Below, piece after piece: positions 32,758-41,200 of a stretch of DNA of 64,000 bases. The notes below the pieces were generated by a model. It was not told where the DNA came from. It saw only the letters and a program-made list of their open reading frames with translations, and searched no databases. This stretch comes from Bacillota bacterium. Lineage in GTDB: Bacteria > Bacillota > Clostridia > Oscillospirales > Ruminococcaceae. Position 1 is the first letter of the stretch, and each line of letters begins with the position of its first letter. The stretch covers positions 1-64,000 of the forward strand of contig JAEWRN010000019.1 of the NCBI GenBank assembly GCA_023460035.1, given 5' to 3'. A program made the translations under genes and the position numbers.

Positions 32758-33896
32758 TGTGCCTCACCCCCGCTCTTTTTCCACGCGGCGTCAAACTGCG
32801 CCTGCTGGCCCGGGGTCAGCGCGCTGCCGTTCATCAGCTCAAAAAATTCGCCAAACAGCTGCGGCAGCGTTTTTTGCTCCACCGCCTGCGCCGCGCTTTG
32901 CCCTCCTGCCGCGCGGGTGCGCTTGTTGTCAAAATCCAGCTTCATCAGGTTGGGGTAAACGGCACGCACCCGGCTGATGGCGTCAATCAATTCTTCTTCG
33001 TCTGTCAGGGTGACGTGCATATAATCCTGCGCGTCGGTGACGTTTTGGGGCGACAGCAGCGCGTCGATGGGCCCGCGCACCTCGCGCATGTCGTGCAGCG
33101 GCGCCAGCGGCAGCAGCTCTATTTCTGCCTCCCCGCCCGGCGCGCCAAGGGTCACCAGCGCGGCGCTTTTGTGGTGGCGCACCTCTGAAAACGAGTATTT
33201 CAGCGGCGAGCCCGCGTACCGCACCGTGTCGCGGCCAATGCGCTGCGGGCCGTGCAGGTGGCCCAGCGCCACATAGTCATACCCGTCAAAGCGCGAAACG
33301 TCCACGTTTTCCACCCCGCCCACCGGCGCAATTTCAGAGTCACACACCGCCGGCAGCTGGCTGCCCGCCGTGACAAACTGGTGGGCCACCAACACATTGC
33401 GCCGGGCGGCATCCGGCGGCAGTGCCGCCAGCGCCGCCACAACAGCCGCGTCGGTATTTGCGGGCCGCTCGCCCAAAAACGGGGTCAGCATCGCCGGTTT
33501 TACAAACGGCAGCAGCGTGATATCCACCGGGCCGTAGTCGTCCGTCAGCGTGACCCGCTGGGGCACAGCACCCACTTCACCCGCAATGTACACCCCGGCG
33601 CGCTGCAACAGGCTGCTGGCAAAGGCCAGCCGCTCGGGCGAGTCGTGGTTGCCGCTGACGGCCAGCACCGTGTGCCCCGCCGCGCAAAGCGCCGTCAAAA
33701 ACCAGTCCAGCAGCTCCACCGCCTCGGCGGGCGGCACCGGCTTGTCGTAAAGGTCACCCGCCAGCAGCACGGCATCTACCTTGTGCCGGGCCGCCAGCCG
33801 CACGACCTGCCCCAGCACAAAGCGCTGGTCTTGCAGCAGGCTAAACTCCCCCACCCGTTTGCCAAGGTGCAGATCCCCCAAATGCAGCAATTTCAC
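32754..33896 (-). CDS. sbcD: Exonuclease subunit SbcD (Mre11-like)
   Basis: The 380-residue metallophosphoesterase is the nuclease of the SbcCD complex. All phosphoesterase motifs are present: GDLHLGKR (residues 7-14), LLAGDLYDKP (about 47-56), VSGNHDSPERL (about 83-93), LVAHQF and GHLHGPQRIG. The start is GTG 33896: AAAGGGGGT precedes it and the first residues VKLLHLGDLH fit the family; the longer frame has no support. A -10 TATAAT at 33928-33933 (minus strand) suits this start. Confidence 0.93.
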   Translation of the reverse strand: MKLLHLGDLHLGKRVGEFSLLQDQRFVLGQVVRLAARHKVDAVLLAGDLYDKPVPPAEAVELLDWFLTALCAAGHTVLAVSGNHDSPERLAFASSLLQRAGVYIAGEVGAVPQRVTLTDDYGPVDITLLPFVKPAMLTPFLGERPANTDAAVVAALAALPPDAARRNVLVAHQFVTAGSQLPAVCDSEIAPVGGVENVDVSRFDGYDYVALGHLHGPQRIGRDTVRYAGSPLKYSFSEVRHHKSAALVTLGAPGGEAEIELLPLAPLHDMREVRGPIDALLSPQNVTDAQDYMHVTLTDEEELIDAISRVRAVYPNLMKLDFDNKRTRAAGGQSAAQAVEQKTLPQLFGEFFELMNGSALTPGQQAQFDAAWKKSGGEAQ

Positions 33897-33963
33897 AGGG
33901 GCACCCCCTTTTGTGTTATTTGTATTTATTATAGCATTGCGGCACAAAACGACAAAACAAAAC

Positions 33964-33992
33964 TTTAACTTACAAATCAACTGTGGTATACT
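33964..33992 (+). promoter_or_regulatory. Promoter of the acidic anchored protein gene
   Basis: TTTAAC (33964-33969), 17-bp spacer, TATACT (33987-33992) with an extended TGG in front; divergent from the sbcD promoter 30 bases away. Confidence 0.6.
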
Positions 33993-34080
33993 GAAAAGCA
34001 CCAATGGAATGTGTTGCCCGCCGTGCGGGCTTTGTACAAACGGGGCGCGTTGCCGTGCCCTGACACAGGAGGAATCCACT

Positions 34081-34431
34081 ATGAAATTTCGCACAATATT
34101 GGCCCTTGCGGCGGCTGCCGCCGCCTCGGCATTTGCAGTAAAGGCGGTGCGGGAGCGCCGCGCCGCGGAAGAAGACGTGACGCTGGAGCTTTCGCCCGAG
34201 CATGTGCCTGCCTATGACCCTGAAACCGACACCGTGACCCCCGCGCCCACCGAAGAGGAAGAAGAAGCGGTCGACCCGTTTGCCATGGCACAGGCCGTTG
34301 ACTTTGCAGACGCGGGCGGCGAAGAGGCCCCCCAGGGCGATGCCGATGCAAGCGACGAGGTTGACCCGATGAAGCTGGCCCAGTCGGTTGATTTTTCCGG
34401 CGACTGGGAAGATATCGACTGCAAAGGGTAA
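34081..34431 (+). CDS. Small acidic membrane-anchored protein with internal duplication
   Basis: The 116-residue protein has an N-terminal signal/anchor (residues 4-22, Ala-rich) followed by RERRAAEED and a very acidic tail. Two copies of a motif VDPxxxAQxVDF occur: VDPFAMAQAVDFADAGG (about 64-80) and VDPMKLAQSVDFSGDW (about 94-109). There is no match to a family I recognise. AGGAGG lies about 9 bases before ATG 34081. The tail might bind a partner or metal through the repeated motif. It is a single gene between sbcD and the GTPase pair. Confidence 0.7.
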   Translation: MKFRTILALAAAAAASAFAVKAVRERRAAEEDVTLELSPEHVPAYDPETDTVTPAPTEEEEEAVDPFAMAQAVDFADAGGEEAPQGDADASDEVDPMKLAQSVDFSGDWEDIDCKG

Positions 34432-34441
34432 TGCGATACCA

Positions 34442-34468
34442 AGCAGGGCTGCCACCGGTGGCCCTGCT
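34442..34468 (+). terminator. Terminator of the acidic protein gene
   Basis: AGCAGGGC and GCCCTGCT flank an 11-nt loop (itself containing CCACCGGTGG), followed by TTTTTT. Confidence 0.8.
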
Positions 34469-34501
34469 TTTTTACCCCCCGCACCGCCTTGCGGGGCGGC
34501 A

Positions 34502-34529
34502 TTTGTTAACTTGACAAAAGCAGTATAAT
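34502..34529 (+). promoter_or_regulatory. Promoter of the GTPase pair
   Basis: TATAAT at 34524-34529 with TTTGTT 16 bases upstream (34502-34507). A TTGACA at 34511-34516 is too close to pair with this -10. No clear Zur-type palindrome is seen. Confidence 0.5.
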
Positions 34530-34596
34530 AAAAGCAGAGCTTTCTGCCCGCGGCCAGTCTGCGGGCGGCTAAATTTACAGGTTAAGGAAGTTGTTT

Positions 34597-35766
34597 ATGA
34601 CCAAAATAGATATTTTTTCCGGCTTTCTGGGCGCGGGCAAAACCACGCTGATTAAAAAGCTGATTCAAGAGGCTTACGCCGGCGAAAAGCTGGTGCTGAT
34701 TGAAAACGAATTTGGCGAAATTGGTATTGACGGCGGCTTTTTAAAAGAGGCCGGCATTGAGATTACCGAAATGAACTCGGGCTGCATCTGCTGCAGCCTG
34801 GTGGGCGACTTTGGCAAGGCACTTGAAAAGGTGCTGGCCGAGTATGCGCCCGACCGCATTTTGATTGAGCCGTCCGGCGTGGGCAAGCTGTCGGATGTGA
34901 TTCGCGCCGTGCAGGGCGTGGCCGCACACACCGACGTGGCGCTGAACAGCTTTACCACCGTGGCCGACGCCACCAAGTGCCGCGTGTACAGCAAAAACTT
35001 TGGCGAGTTTTACAACGACCAGATTCAAAACGCCGGCACGATTATTTTAAGCCGCACAAACGACATGCCGCTCGAAAAGCTGGAGGCTGCCACCGCGCTG
35101 CTGCGCGGCCAAAACGCCGACGCAACACTGATCACCACCCCGTGGGACGAACTGGAGGGCGCACAGATTTTGACGGCGATGGAGCGGCAGGACACGCTGC
35201 AAAGCGAGTTGCAGCGCCTTGCCGCCGAAACGCAGCACAGCCATGAGCACGACCATGACGATGAGGATGACCACGAACACGAGCATCATCATGAGCATGA
35301 CCATGAGCATGACCATGAGCATGACCACGAGCACGACCACGAGCACGACCACGAGCATGAGCACGAGCATGAGCATGAGCATCATCACGACCATGACCAC
35401 GAGCACGAACATGGCGAAGACTGCACCTGCGGCTGCCACGACCATGACCATGACCATGAGCATGGCCACGAGCACCACCACCATGCCGACGAGGTGTTTT
35501 CAAGCTGGGGCGTAGAGACCGCCCACCAGTTTACCGAGCAGCAGATCACCGCGGCGCTGGCCGCGCTGGGCGATGCGGTAAATTACGGCATTGTGCTGCG
35601 CGCCAAGGGCATTGTGCCCGCGCAGGACGGCAGCTGGCTGCATTTTGATTACGTGCCGGGTGAAAGCGATGTGCGCCGCGGCGCCGCCGACGTGACCGGC
35701 CGGCTGTGCGTGATTGGCTCGCAGCTGGACAATGAAGCGCTGGCCGAGCTGTTCCAGCTTGCCTGA
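34597..35766 (+). CDS. CobW/COG0523-type metal GTPase with His-rich tract
   Basis: The 389-residue G3E GTPase has Walker A GFLGAGKTT (residues 8-16), ENEFGEIGID (about 36-45), the metal-binding CICC in MNSGCICCSL (about 61-70) and the EPSGVG switch (about 90-95). Between about 215 and 300 is a tract almost wholly of His, Asp and Glu with an ED-CTCGC insert, which would bind many Zn or other ions. The CobW C-terminal domain follows (about 305-389). Such proteins deliver zinc, cobalt or nickel to target enzymes. GGAAG precedes ATG 34597. The related GTPase gene follows 14 bases later. Confidence 0.9.
   Translation: MTKIDIFSGFLGAGKTTLIKKLIQEAYAGEKLVLIENEFGEIGIDGGFLKEAGIEITEMNSGCICCSLVGDFGKALEKVLAEYAPDRILIEPSGVGKLSDVIRAVQGVAAHTDVALNSFTTVADATKCRVYSKNFGEFYNDQIQNAGTIILSRTNDMPLEKLEAATALLRGQNADATLITTPWDELEGAQILTAMERQDTLQSELQRLAAETQHSHEHDHDDEDDHEHEHHHEHDHEHDHEHDHEHDHEHDHEHEHEHEHEHHHDHDHEHEHGEDCTCGCHDHDHDHEHGHEHHHHADEVFSSWGVETAHQFTEQQITAALAALGDAVNYGIVLRAKGIVPAQDGSWLHFDYVPGESDVRRGAADVTGRLCVIGSQLDNEALAELFQLA
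35239..35500 (+). repeat. Imperfect CAYGAS trinucleotide-type repeat encoding His/Asp/Glu
   Basis: The DNA is a run of near-identical 6- and 12-base units (CATGAGCATGAC and variants) within the GTPase gene. Synonymous changes (CAT/CAC, GAT/GAC) break the units, so it is kept by selection on the protein as well as by slippage. Length may vary between strains. Confidence 0.8.
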
Positions 35767-35780
35767 AAGGAGCCGAAGCG

Positions 35781-36719
35781 ATGATCCCTTTATACCTGTT
35801 TACCGGCTTTCTGGACAGCGGCAAAACGAAGTTTATTCAGGAAACGCTGGAGGACCCCCGGTTTTCGACCGATGAAAAGACACTGCTTGTGCTGTGCGAA
35901 GAGGGCGAAGTGGAATACGAGCCCAAAAAATTTGCCTCGCAAAACGTGACAATTGTCACAATTGACAGCAAAGAGGCCTTTACCCGCGAATACCTGCGCA
36001 ACCTTACTGCAAAGCACCACAGCGACCGCGTGCTGATGGAGTACAACGGCATGTGGCAGCTGTCGTTATTATATGAAAACATGCCGAAAAACTGGCAGAT
36101 GTATCAGCATATCTCGCTTGCGGCGGCGCCCAGCTTTGCGCTGTACAACGCCAATATGCGCAGTTTGGTCGTCGAGCGGTTTTCGGGCGCGGAGATGGTA
36201 CTTTTTAACCGCTGCAATGCCGACACCGACAAGATGGAGCTGCACAAAATTGTGCGCGCGTCGAACCGGCGCAGCGAAATTGCCTACGAGTACGAAAACG
36301 GCAGTGTGGATTACGACGAGATTGAAGACCCCCTGCCGTTTGACCTTGAAGCGGATGTTATCGAAATTGCCGACAATGATTTTGGCCTGTGGTACATGGA
36401 CATCACCGAGGACCCGCAAAAATACGCGGGCAAGCAGGTGCGCTTTTTGGCACAGGTGTGCCAGACCCCGCGCGTGCCAAAGGGCTCGTTTGCGCCCGGC
36501 CGCTTTGTGATGACCTGCTGTGTGGAGGATATCACCTTTGTGGGGCTGGTGTGCAAGTACGAAAAGGTGGAAAGCCTGAAAGACCGCGACTGGGTGACCA
36601 TTACCGCTAAAATTAAAGTTGAGTATGCGGCCATTTACGGCGGCAAAGGCCCCGTGCTGGTGGCAAGCGACGTGCAGCCCGCCCAAAAGCCGGACGATGA
36701 AGTGGTGTACTTCAGTTAA
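35781..36719 (+). CDS. CobW-like P-loop protein fused to a YcgQ/TIGR03943-like domain
   Basis: The 312-residue protein begins with a P-loop GFLDSGKTKFIQ (residues 9-20) and a short CobW-like nucleotide domain (to about 185), but lacks the CxCC metal motif of its neighbour. The C-terminal part (about 205-312) contains GRFVMTCCVEDITFVGLVC and DWVTITAKI, which match the conserved end of TIGR03943/YcgQ proteins, normally partners of a YcgR-type metal permease. It therefore looks like a fusion of a metal-chaperone GTPase and a domain from a metal transport system. It is co-transcribed with the upstream GTPase. Confidence 0.75.
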   Translation: MIPLYLFTGFLDSGKTKFIQETLEDPRFSTDEKTLLVLCEEGEVEYEPKKFASQNVTIVTIDSKEAFTREYLRNLTAKHHSDRVLMEYNGMWQLSLLYENMPKNWQMYQHISLAAAPSFALYNANMRSLVVERFSGAEMVLFNRCNADTDKMELHKIVRASNRRSEIAYEYENGSVDYDEIEDPLPFDLEADVIEIADNDFGLWYMDITEDPQKYAGKQVRFLAQVCQTPRVPKGSFAPGRFVMTCCVEDITFVGLVCKYEKVESLKDRDWVTITAKIKVEYAAIYGGKGPVLVASDVQPAQKPDDEVVYFS

Positions 36720-36791
36720 GCTTTCAACCGCCGGCGTCTTTGTCTGTTGAAAGCCGTGTGGCTTTTGGCCCGCAATTTTACCAGTAAAAAT

Positions 36792-36822
36792 AAAACCCGG
36801 CCCCTTATGTGGGCCGGGTTTT
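36792..36822. terminator. Bidirectional terminator
   Basis: AAAACCCGGCCC and GGGCCGGGTTTT flank a 7-nt loop with T-runs in both directions. It ends the GTPase operon and the converging lipoprotein operon. Confidence 0.85.
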
Positions 36823-36916
36823 TTGCTGTTTTTACGGGTTTTGTGCCGCTAAGGGCGGGCCGCCGGGGCTTTGCCGCGGTAACTGCAAAAGGCACGCACG
36901 GCCTTATGGCCGCTGC

Positions 36917-37558
36917 TTAGTTTAGCGCGGGCAGCTCGCCGCCGCGAATTTTTACATACTCCTCCATCGTGTGCTGGGCCGCCCAGCTCAGAGTGTTGGC
37001 GTCCGGCTTCGGCGCACCGTCCGGCCATGCCGCGCCCCAGGCACGCAGTGAAAAGTTCATCACGAAGCCGGGCTTCACACCGTCCTCGGTGGGCTCTTCC
37101 TCGTACTGGCCCGCCATCGTGTACAGGCCGTCAGCCCCTGCCACAAGCCGCCAGCCCTTGACTTCGGTGCCAAGGTAGGTGCCCTGCACCAACAAATCGC
37201 CGTTATCGTTGGTACCGCTTAAATCAAACAGCGATTTGCCGTCTTTGTCCAGCAGGCAGAGATACAGCTTGCCCGTGCCGGTGGCCGGGTCGATTGCAAT
37301 GCGCACCGCGCTTTCCAGCTCATCGCCATTATATTCTTCATACACGCCCTTTGCGTTTGAAATCGTCATAAAGCCAAGGTAATCGCCCGCGGGGAACATT
37401 TCGCCCTCCAGCGCGGGGTTTGCTGTTTCTGACGACGCAGTGGCAGCGGGCGATGCCACAGGCACCGAGCTTGCCACCGCACCGCTGTTGCAGGCGGTGA
37501 GGGAAAGCAGCAAAAGGCCGGATAAAAGCGCCAGCCCAGCGCGCAGCAGTGATTTCAT
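36917..37558 (-). CDS. Putative lipoprotein
   Basis: The 213-residue protein has a lipoprotein signal peptide with lipobox LLSLTAC (Cys23). A Ser/Ala/Thr-rich linker (about 25-50) leads to a beta-rich domain (about 52-175) with FPAGDYLGFMTISNAKG and LYLCLLDKDGKSLFDL. There is no family match I recognise. It is the last gene of an operon with an LPXTG surface protein and a sortase (20-base gap), so it may help in display or maturation of the surface protein. Confidence 0.75.
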   Translation of the reverse strand: MKSLLRAGLALLSGLLLLSLTACNSGAVASSVPVASPAATASSETANPALEGEMFPAGDYLGFMTISNAKGVYEEYNGDELESAVRIAIDPATGTGKLYLCLLDKDGKSLFDLSGTNDNGDLLVQGTYLGTEVKGWRLVAGADGLYTMAGQYEEEPTEDGVKPGFVMNFSLRAWGAAWPDGAPKPDANTLSWAAQHTMEEYVKIRGGELPALN

Positions 37559-37578
37559 GAAACGGGTTCCTCCTTTAT

Positions 37579-38211
37579 TCAGGCATCGGCCTGTGTCAGC
37601 TGTGCGGGGTCGACTAAGGTGCAGCGCACCAGCACGCGGTTTTTACCAGAGGGCGTACAGGTGAACAGCGAAAGGTCCCAGTCGCCGGTTTGCAGGTTTT
37701 CGGCGCCCCATGCGCCGATGGTGAACACTTCGCTCACCTGCAGCTTGTAACTGGTGCCGTCCATCGCAGTCAGGTCTATTTCGTCCCCCGGCTGCAATTC
37801 GCCAATGCGCCCAAAATGGGCCTTATAATTATGTGCACAGATTACCAGCCGCGCAATTTCGCCGCCGGTGCCCTGGTAGCGCATCGGGGATTCTTTCAGC
37901 CCTTCAAATTCATAATTGCTTTGCACCGGCAGCTCGATGCCAAACGCGGGGATTGAGATGGTGCCAAGCAGCCCCTGTGCCTGCACGTCGGCCATTGCGG
38001 TGGCAAGGTCACAGTAGGGTTTTGGGGCTTTTTTCTCTTTCAGTGCCGCCTGCTGCAACGCCTGTGTGCGTGCCAGCAAGGCGCTTGCATCTGCCGCCGC
38101 CCTGTTGGCCTCGGCTTCGTTTTGCAGCGCAAACACGCCCGCAAGGCCCAATGCCACAATGCCGATTACCAGTAAAACAATACTGATTGTGCGGCGCAGG
38201 TTACGCTTCAT
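37579..38211 (-). CDS. Sortase
   Basis: The 210-residue membrane-anchored transpeptidase has one N-terminal helix (residues 9-29) and a sortase barrel. The active-site His127 (VICAHNYKAHFG), Cys185 (SLFTCTPSG) and Arg192 (KNRVLVRC) are present. The FTCTPSGKNR context is closest to class C/D-like sortases rather than SrtA. ATG 38211 is chosen because AAGGG lies 8 bases ahead; it overlaps the end of the surface protein gene by 11 bases. It should cut the LPQTG motif of that protein and attach it to the cell wall. Confidence 0.88.
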   Translation of the reverse strand: MKRNLRRTISIVLLVIGIVALGLAGVFALQNEAEANRAAADASALLARTQALQQAALKEKKAPKPYCDLATAMADVQAQGLLGTISIPAFGIELPVQSNYEFEGLKESPMRYQGTGGEIARLVICAHNYKAHFGRIGELQPGDEIDLTAMDGTSYKLQVSEVFTIGAWGAENLQTGDWDLSLFTCTPSGKNRVLVRCTLVDPAQLTQADA

Positions 38212-41200
38212 GCCCTGCACCCTTTTCGCTGTTGCGGCGCTTTTTGTCCCACAGCAGGCCCACGGCGCCGCCGCCAGCCAGCAGCACGCCAGCAGCAGCC
38301 GTCACCCATACTTTCAGGTTTTCCTGCCCGGTTTGCGGCAGGCGGCCCAGCGGGATGCGGTTATCCTCAAACATCACCAGCGCGGGGTACGGGCGCGGGG
38401 TGGGGGTAGGCACCACCGGCGCTGCCGGGGTCGGGGCGGACGGGGTGGGGGTCGGGGTCGGCACCACATACACCGTTGTCGGGGTGGTTGGGGTCGGGGT
38501 GGGTGTCACCACCGGGGTCGGGGTCGGCGTCGCGGTCGGGGTCGGCACCGGGGTCGGGGTGGCGGCGGGCGTTTTGGTGTTGGCAAGGTAAGCGATGGGG
38601 AACGCCGTATCCTGCGAATACACCTTCAGCGCCGCTTCGGTGCCGCTTACGGTAATATTGCTCACCGCCGTGTAATTGCCATCGTCTTTTACAAAGTAAT
38701 ACGGGGTGGTGTCCAGCTGGTAGCCGGGCGCGGCAGCCGTTTCTATCAGTGCGTACACGATGCCCGGCTTGCAGTCCAGCGCTTTAAACACGCCGTAGCT
38801 GTCGGTCGTGCCGGTGGTGACTTTTTCTGCCGCCAAGTAGCTGCCATCCGGCTGCTGCACCATTTTGTACACGTCAAATTTCGTGCCAGGCAGCAGCAGG
38901 CTGGTGTCGTCTGTGTCGTGCTTATACACTTCAAGGTAATAATTTTCGCTGATGACGCCGGCGGTGATCATCTTCACATCGCCTTCCAGCTTCACCTCGT
39001 CGCCGCTGCGGTCGGTTACGACGCCGGTCAGCGTGATGCTGTTGCGGCCAAGCTCGCCAAATAAAACGCCCGGGGTCAGCGTTACTTTGGTTTTATAGGT
39101 CAGGGTCAGGGCCGTGCTGTCCGGCACGGTAAAGGTCAGCGTGTGGGCAACCGGGTCAAAGCTGGGGCTCAGCGGCACGCTGGCACCGCCCGACGCAAGG
39201 GTGTACTGTGCGGTGCCCGGCAGGTAGGCAATGGCTTCGCCCATCGTATCCACCAGGGTCAGCGTGTCTTTGCCCTCTACGAGGTCCAGCCCGGCCTGGT
39301 TCACCTTCACGGTGTACTCTACAAACGGGGGGTTGGCGTACACAAAGTTTTTGTCCACCAGCCTCGCAAGGTCGGTCATGGTCTCGGCGCTTTTTTGGTT
39401 CTTTTCAAAGCCCACCACGGTGGCAGTGTTTTTAAAGATCTGGTGTGCGTTTTCGGCAAACAGGTCCTCGGTCTGGGTTTTGTACACCAGGTAAAAGGTC
39501 CACACTTTGCCATTTGCATCTTTAAAGCTTGCAACATCCTCATCGGTGACGGTAAAGGTCAACTGGGTGCTGCCATCCGGCAGGGTGGTCACCGTGGGGT
39601 CCGGCAGGGCAACGCCGGTGGCATCGCCGGTGTTGCGCACCAGCATGGCGCTGCCGGCAAGGTACAGCTGGCCGTTATGGGTGGCGTCCTTTTGCAGCGT
39701 ATCCACAATGGTCACCGTGGGGTAGCTGCCGTCCGGGTTCTGGTCAAGGTAGTTGTTGGTGCCCGTGAGGTCGTTGCCGTAATATTTCAGCTGCAGCCCC
39801 CAGCGGAACAGCCCGTACTGCTTTTCTGAATCGTTCAGCAGTGTTTTGGCAGCAAGCGGGCCCTGCAAAAACTGCACGGTATAGCTGGCGCCCGCCTGCT
39901 TTGTCAACGTGCCGGCCTCTATTTTAGAGGTGTTCTGGTAGCTGCCCGCACTCGTGGGGGTCGTATCCATCACCGTGGTATAGGTAATGGTATAAACATC
40001 GTTCGGCTGCGGGCTTGCAATGGTAAAGCTAAACCCGCCTGCCGTGGTGCTGAGTGTGGGGTTAATAATGTCGGTGCCGCGCTGAATGACAATGGAATCG
40101 CTTTTCAGTGTGTGGCCCGTGCCCAGCGTGTCGGTAAAGGTGATATCGCCGCCCGCCCAGTTATAAGGCACGTTTACCTTGCTGGTCCAGTGCAGCAACG
40201 GGGTACCGGTGACGGGGTCTTTTTGCAGCTTTTCAATGACGACCCGCGCGTCGCTGGTGCTTTTGGTGATGTAAACAAAGTTGGTGCCGATGTTGCCGGT
40301 ACTGCTGGTGCTGCCGACAGTGCCGGTGCCGTTTTCCAGCTTGACATTGTTTTTATAGCTGTCCTGTACCAGGTTGTCGTTGTCTTTTACCTGTGTCGTA
40401 TAGGTAAATTTATACGCATTTGTCGTATCGCCAAATGTGTAGCTTGCAAAATCCGCCCAGGTCAGCGTGGTGGGGGTGCCCCAGTCCGCTGTGGCGGCGG
40501 TGCTTTGGGTCACGCTGCCACCCGGCAGCTGGTACATGCTCACGACCACGCTGTCAAGGCCGGTAATGTCGGGCAGATCCTGGGTGTCAAACCAGTCGGT
40601 CAGGGTCATACCGTCAAGGCTTGCCGCGGTGGTGCCAAGGTTGACATACACCGACCAGTCGATGCTGGAGGCGTAAGTGTCCGCGTCCCGGTGGGTGGTA
40701 TTGCTTTTTGTGAGCCATGTTTTGTCCAATGTAATGGTGCTGCTGGATGCCGGCGGGGTGCGGGTATCGCTTTTCGCCGTTACCGTGTTGGTGCGGGCCG
40801 ACGAATTGTTGATGTTAAACACCGCATCGGCGTTTAATGTGGCGGTATATTGCAGGTACACGGTCTCCTGCGTGGCGTTGCCGGTGGCATCGGTGCCGCC
40901 CAGCTGGCCAAAGGTCGTGGTAAAGCCGTTGCCCTCGGTAAGGGTGGCAAAGGTGGGCGCTGTGCCCGCGTACGGCGTGGTGAGGGCTTCGTCGGTAAAA
41001 TAGGCAATCGAGCCGTCGAGATAGGTCAAATAGCTGCCCATCGTATCGGTAATCACGACATTTTGCTGCGGGCCGCTTGCCTGCACCTTTACCACAAAGG
41101 TGTACTGCTGCGGGTCGGTGGGCGACTGCACCGGCGCAGATTTTTGCACCGACAACGTATCGGCACTGTCATCGCGCTCGATGTCCAGCGGGAACGACCC

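Noticed and set aside
35239..35500. Short tandem units that could be taken for a CRISPR-like array
   Set aside because: Units are 6-12 bases without spacers and keep a His/Asp/Glu reading frame inside a GTPase gene.
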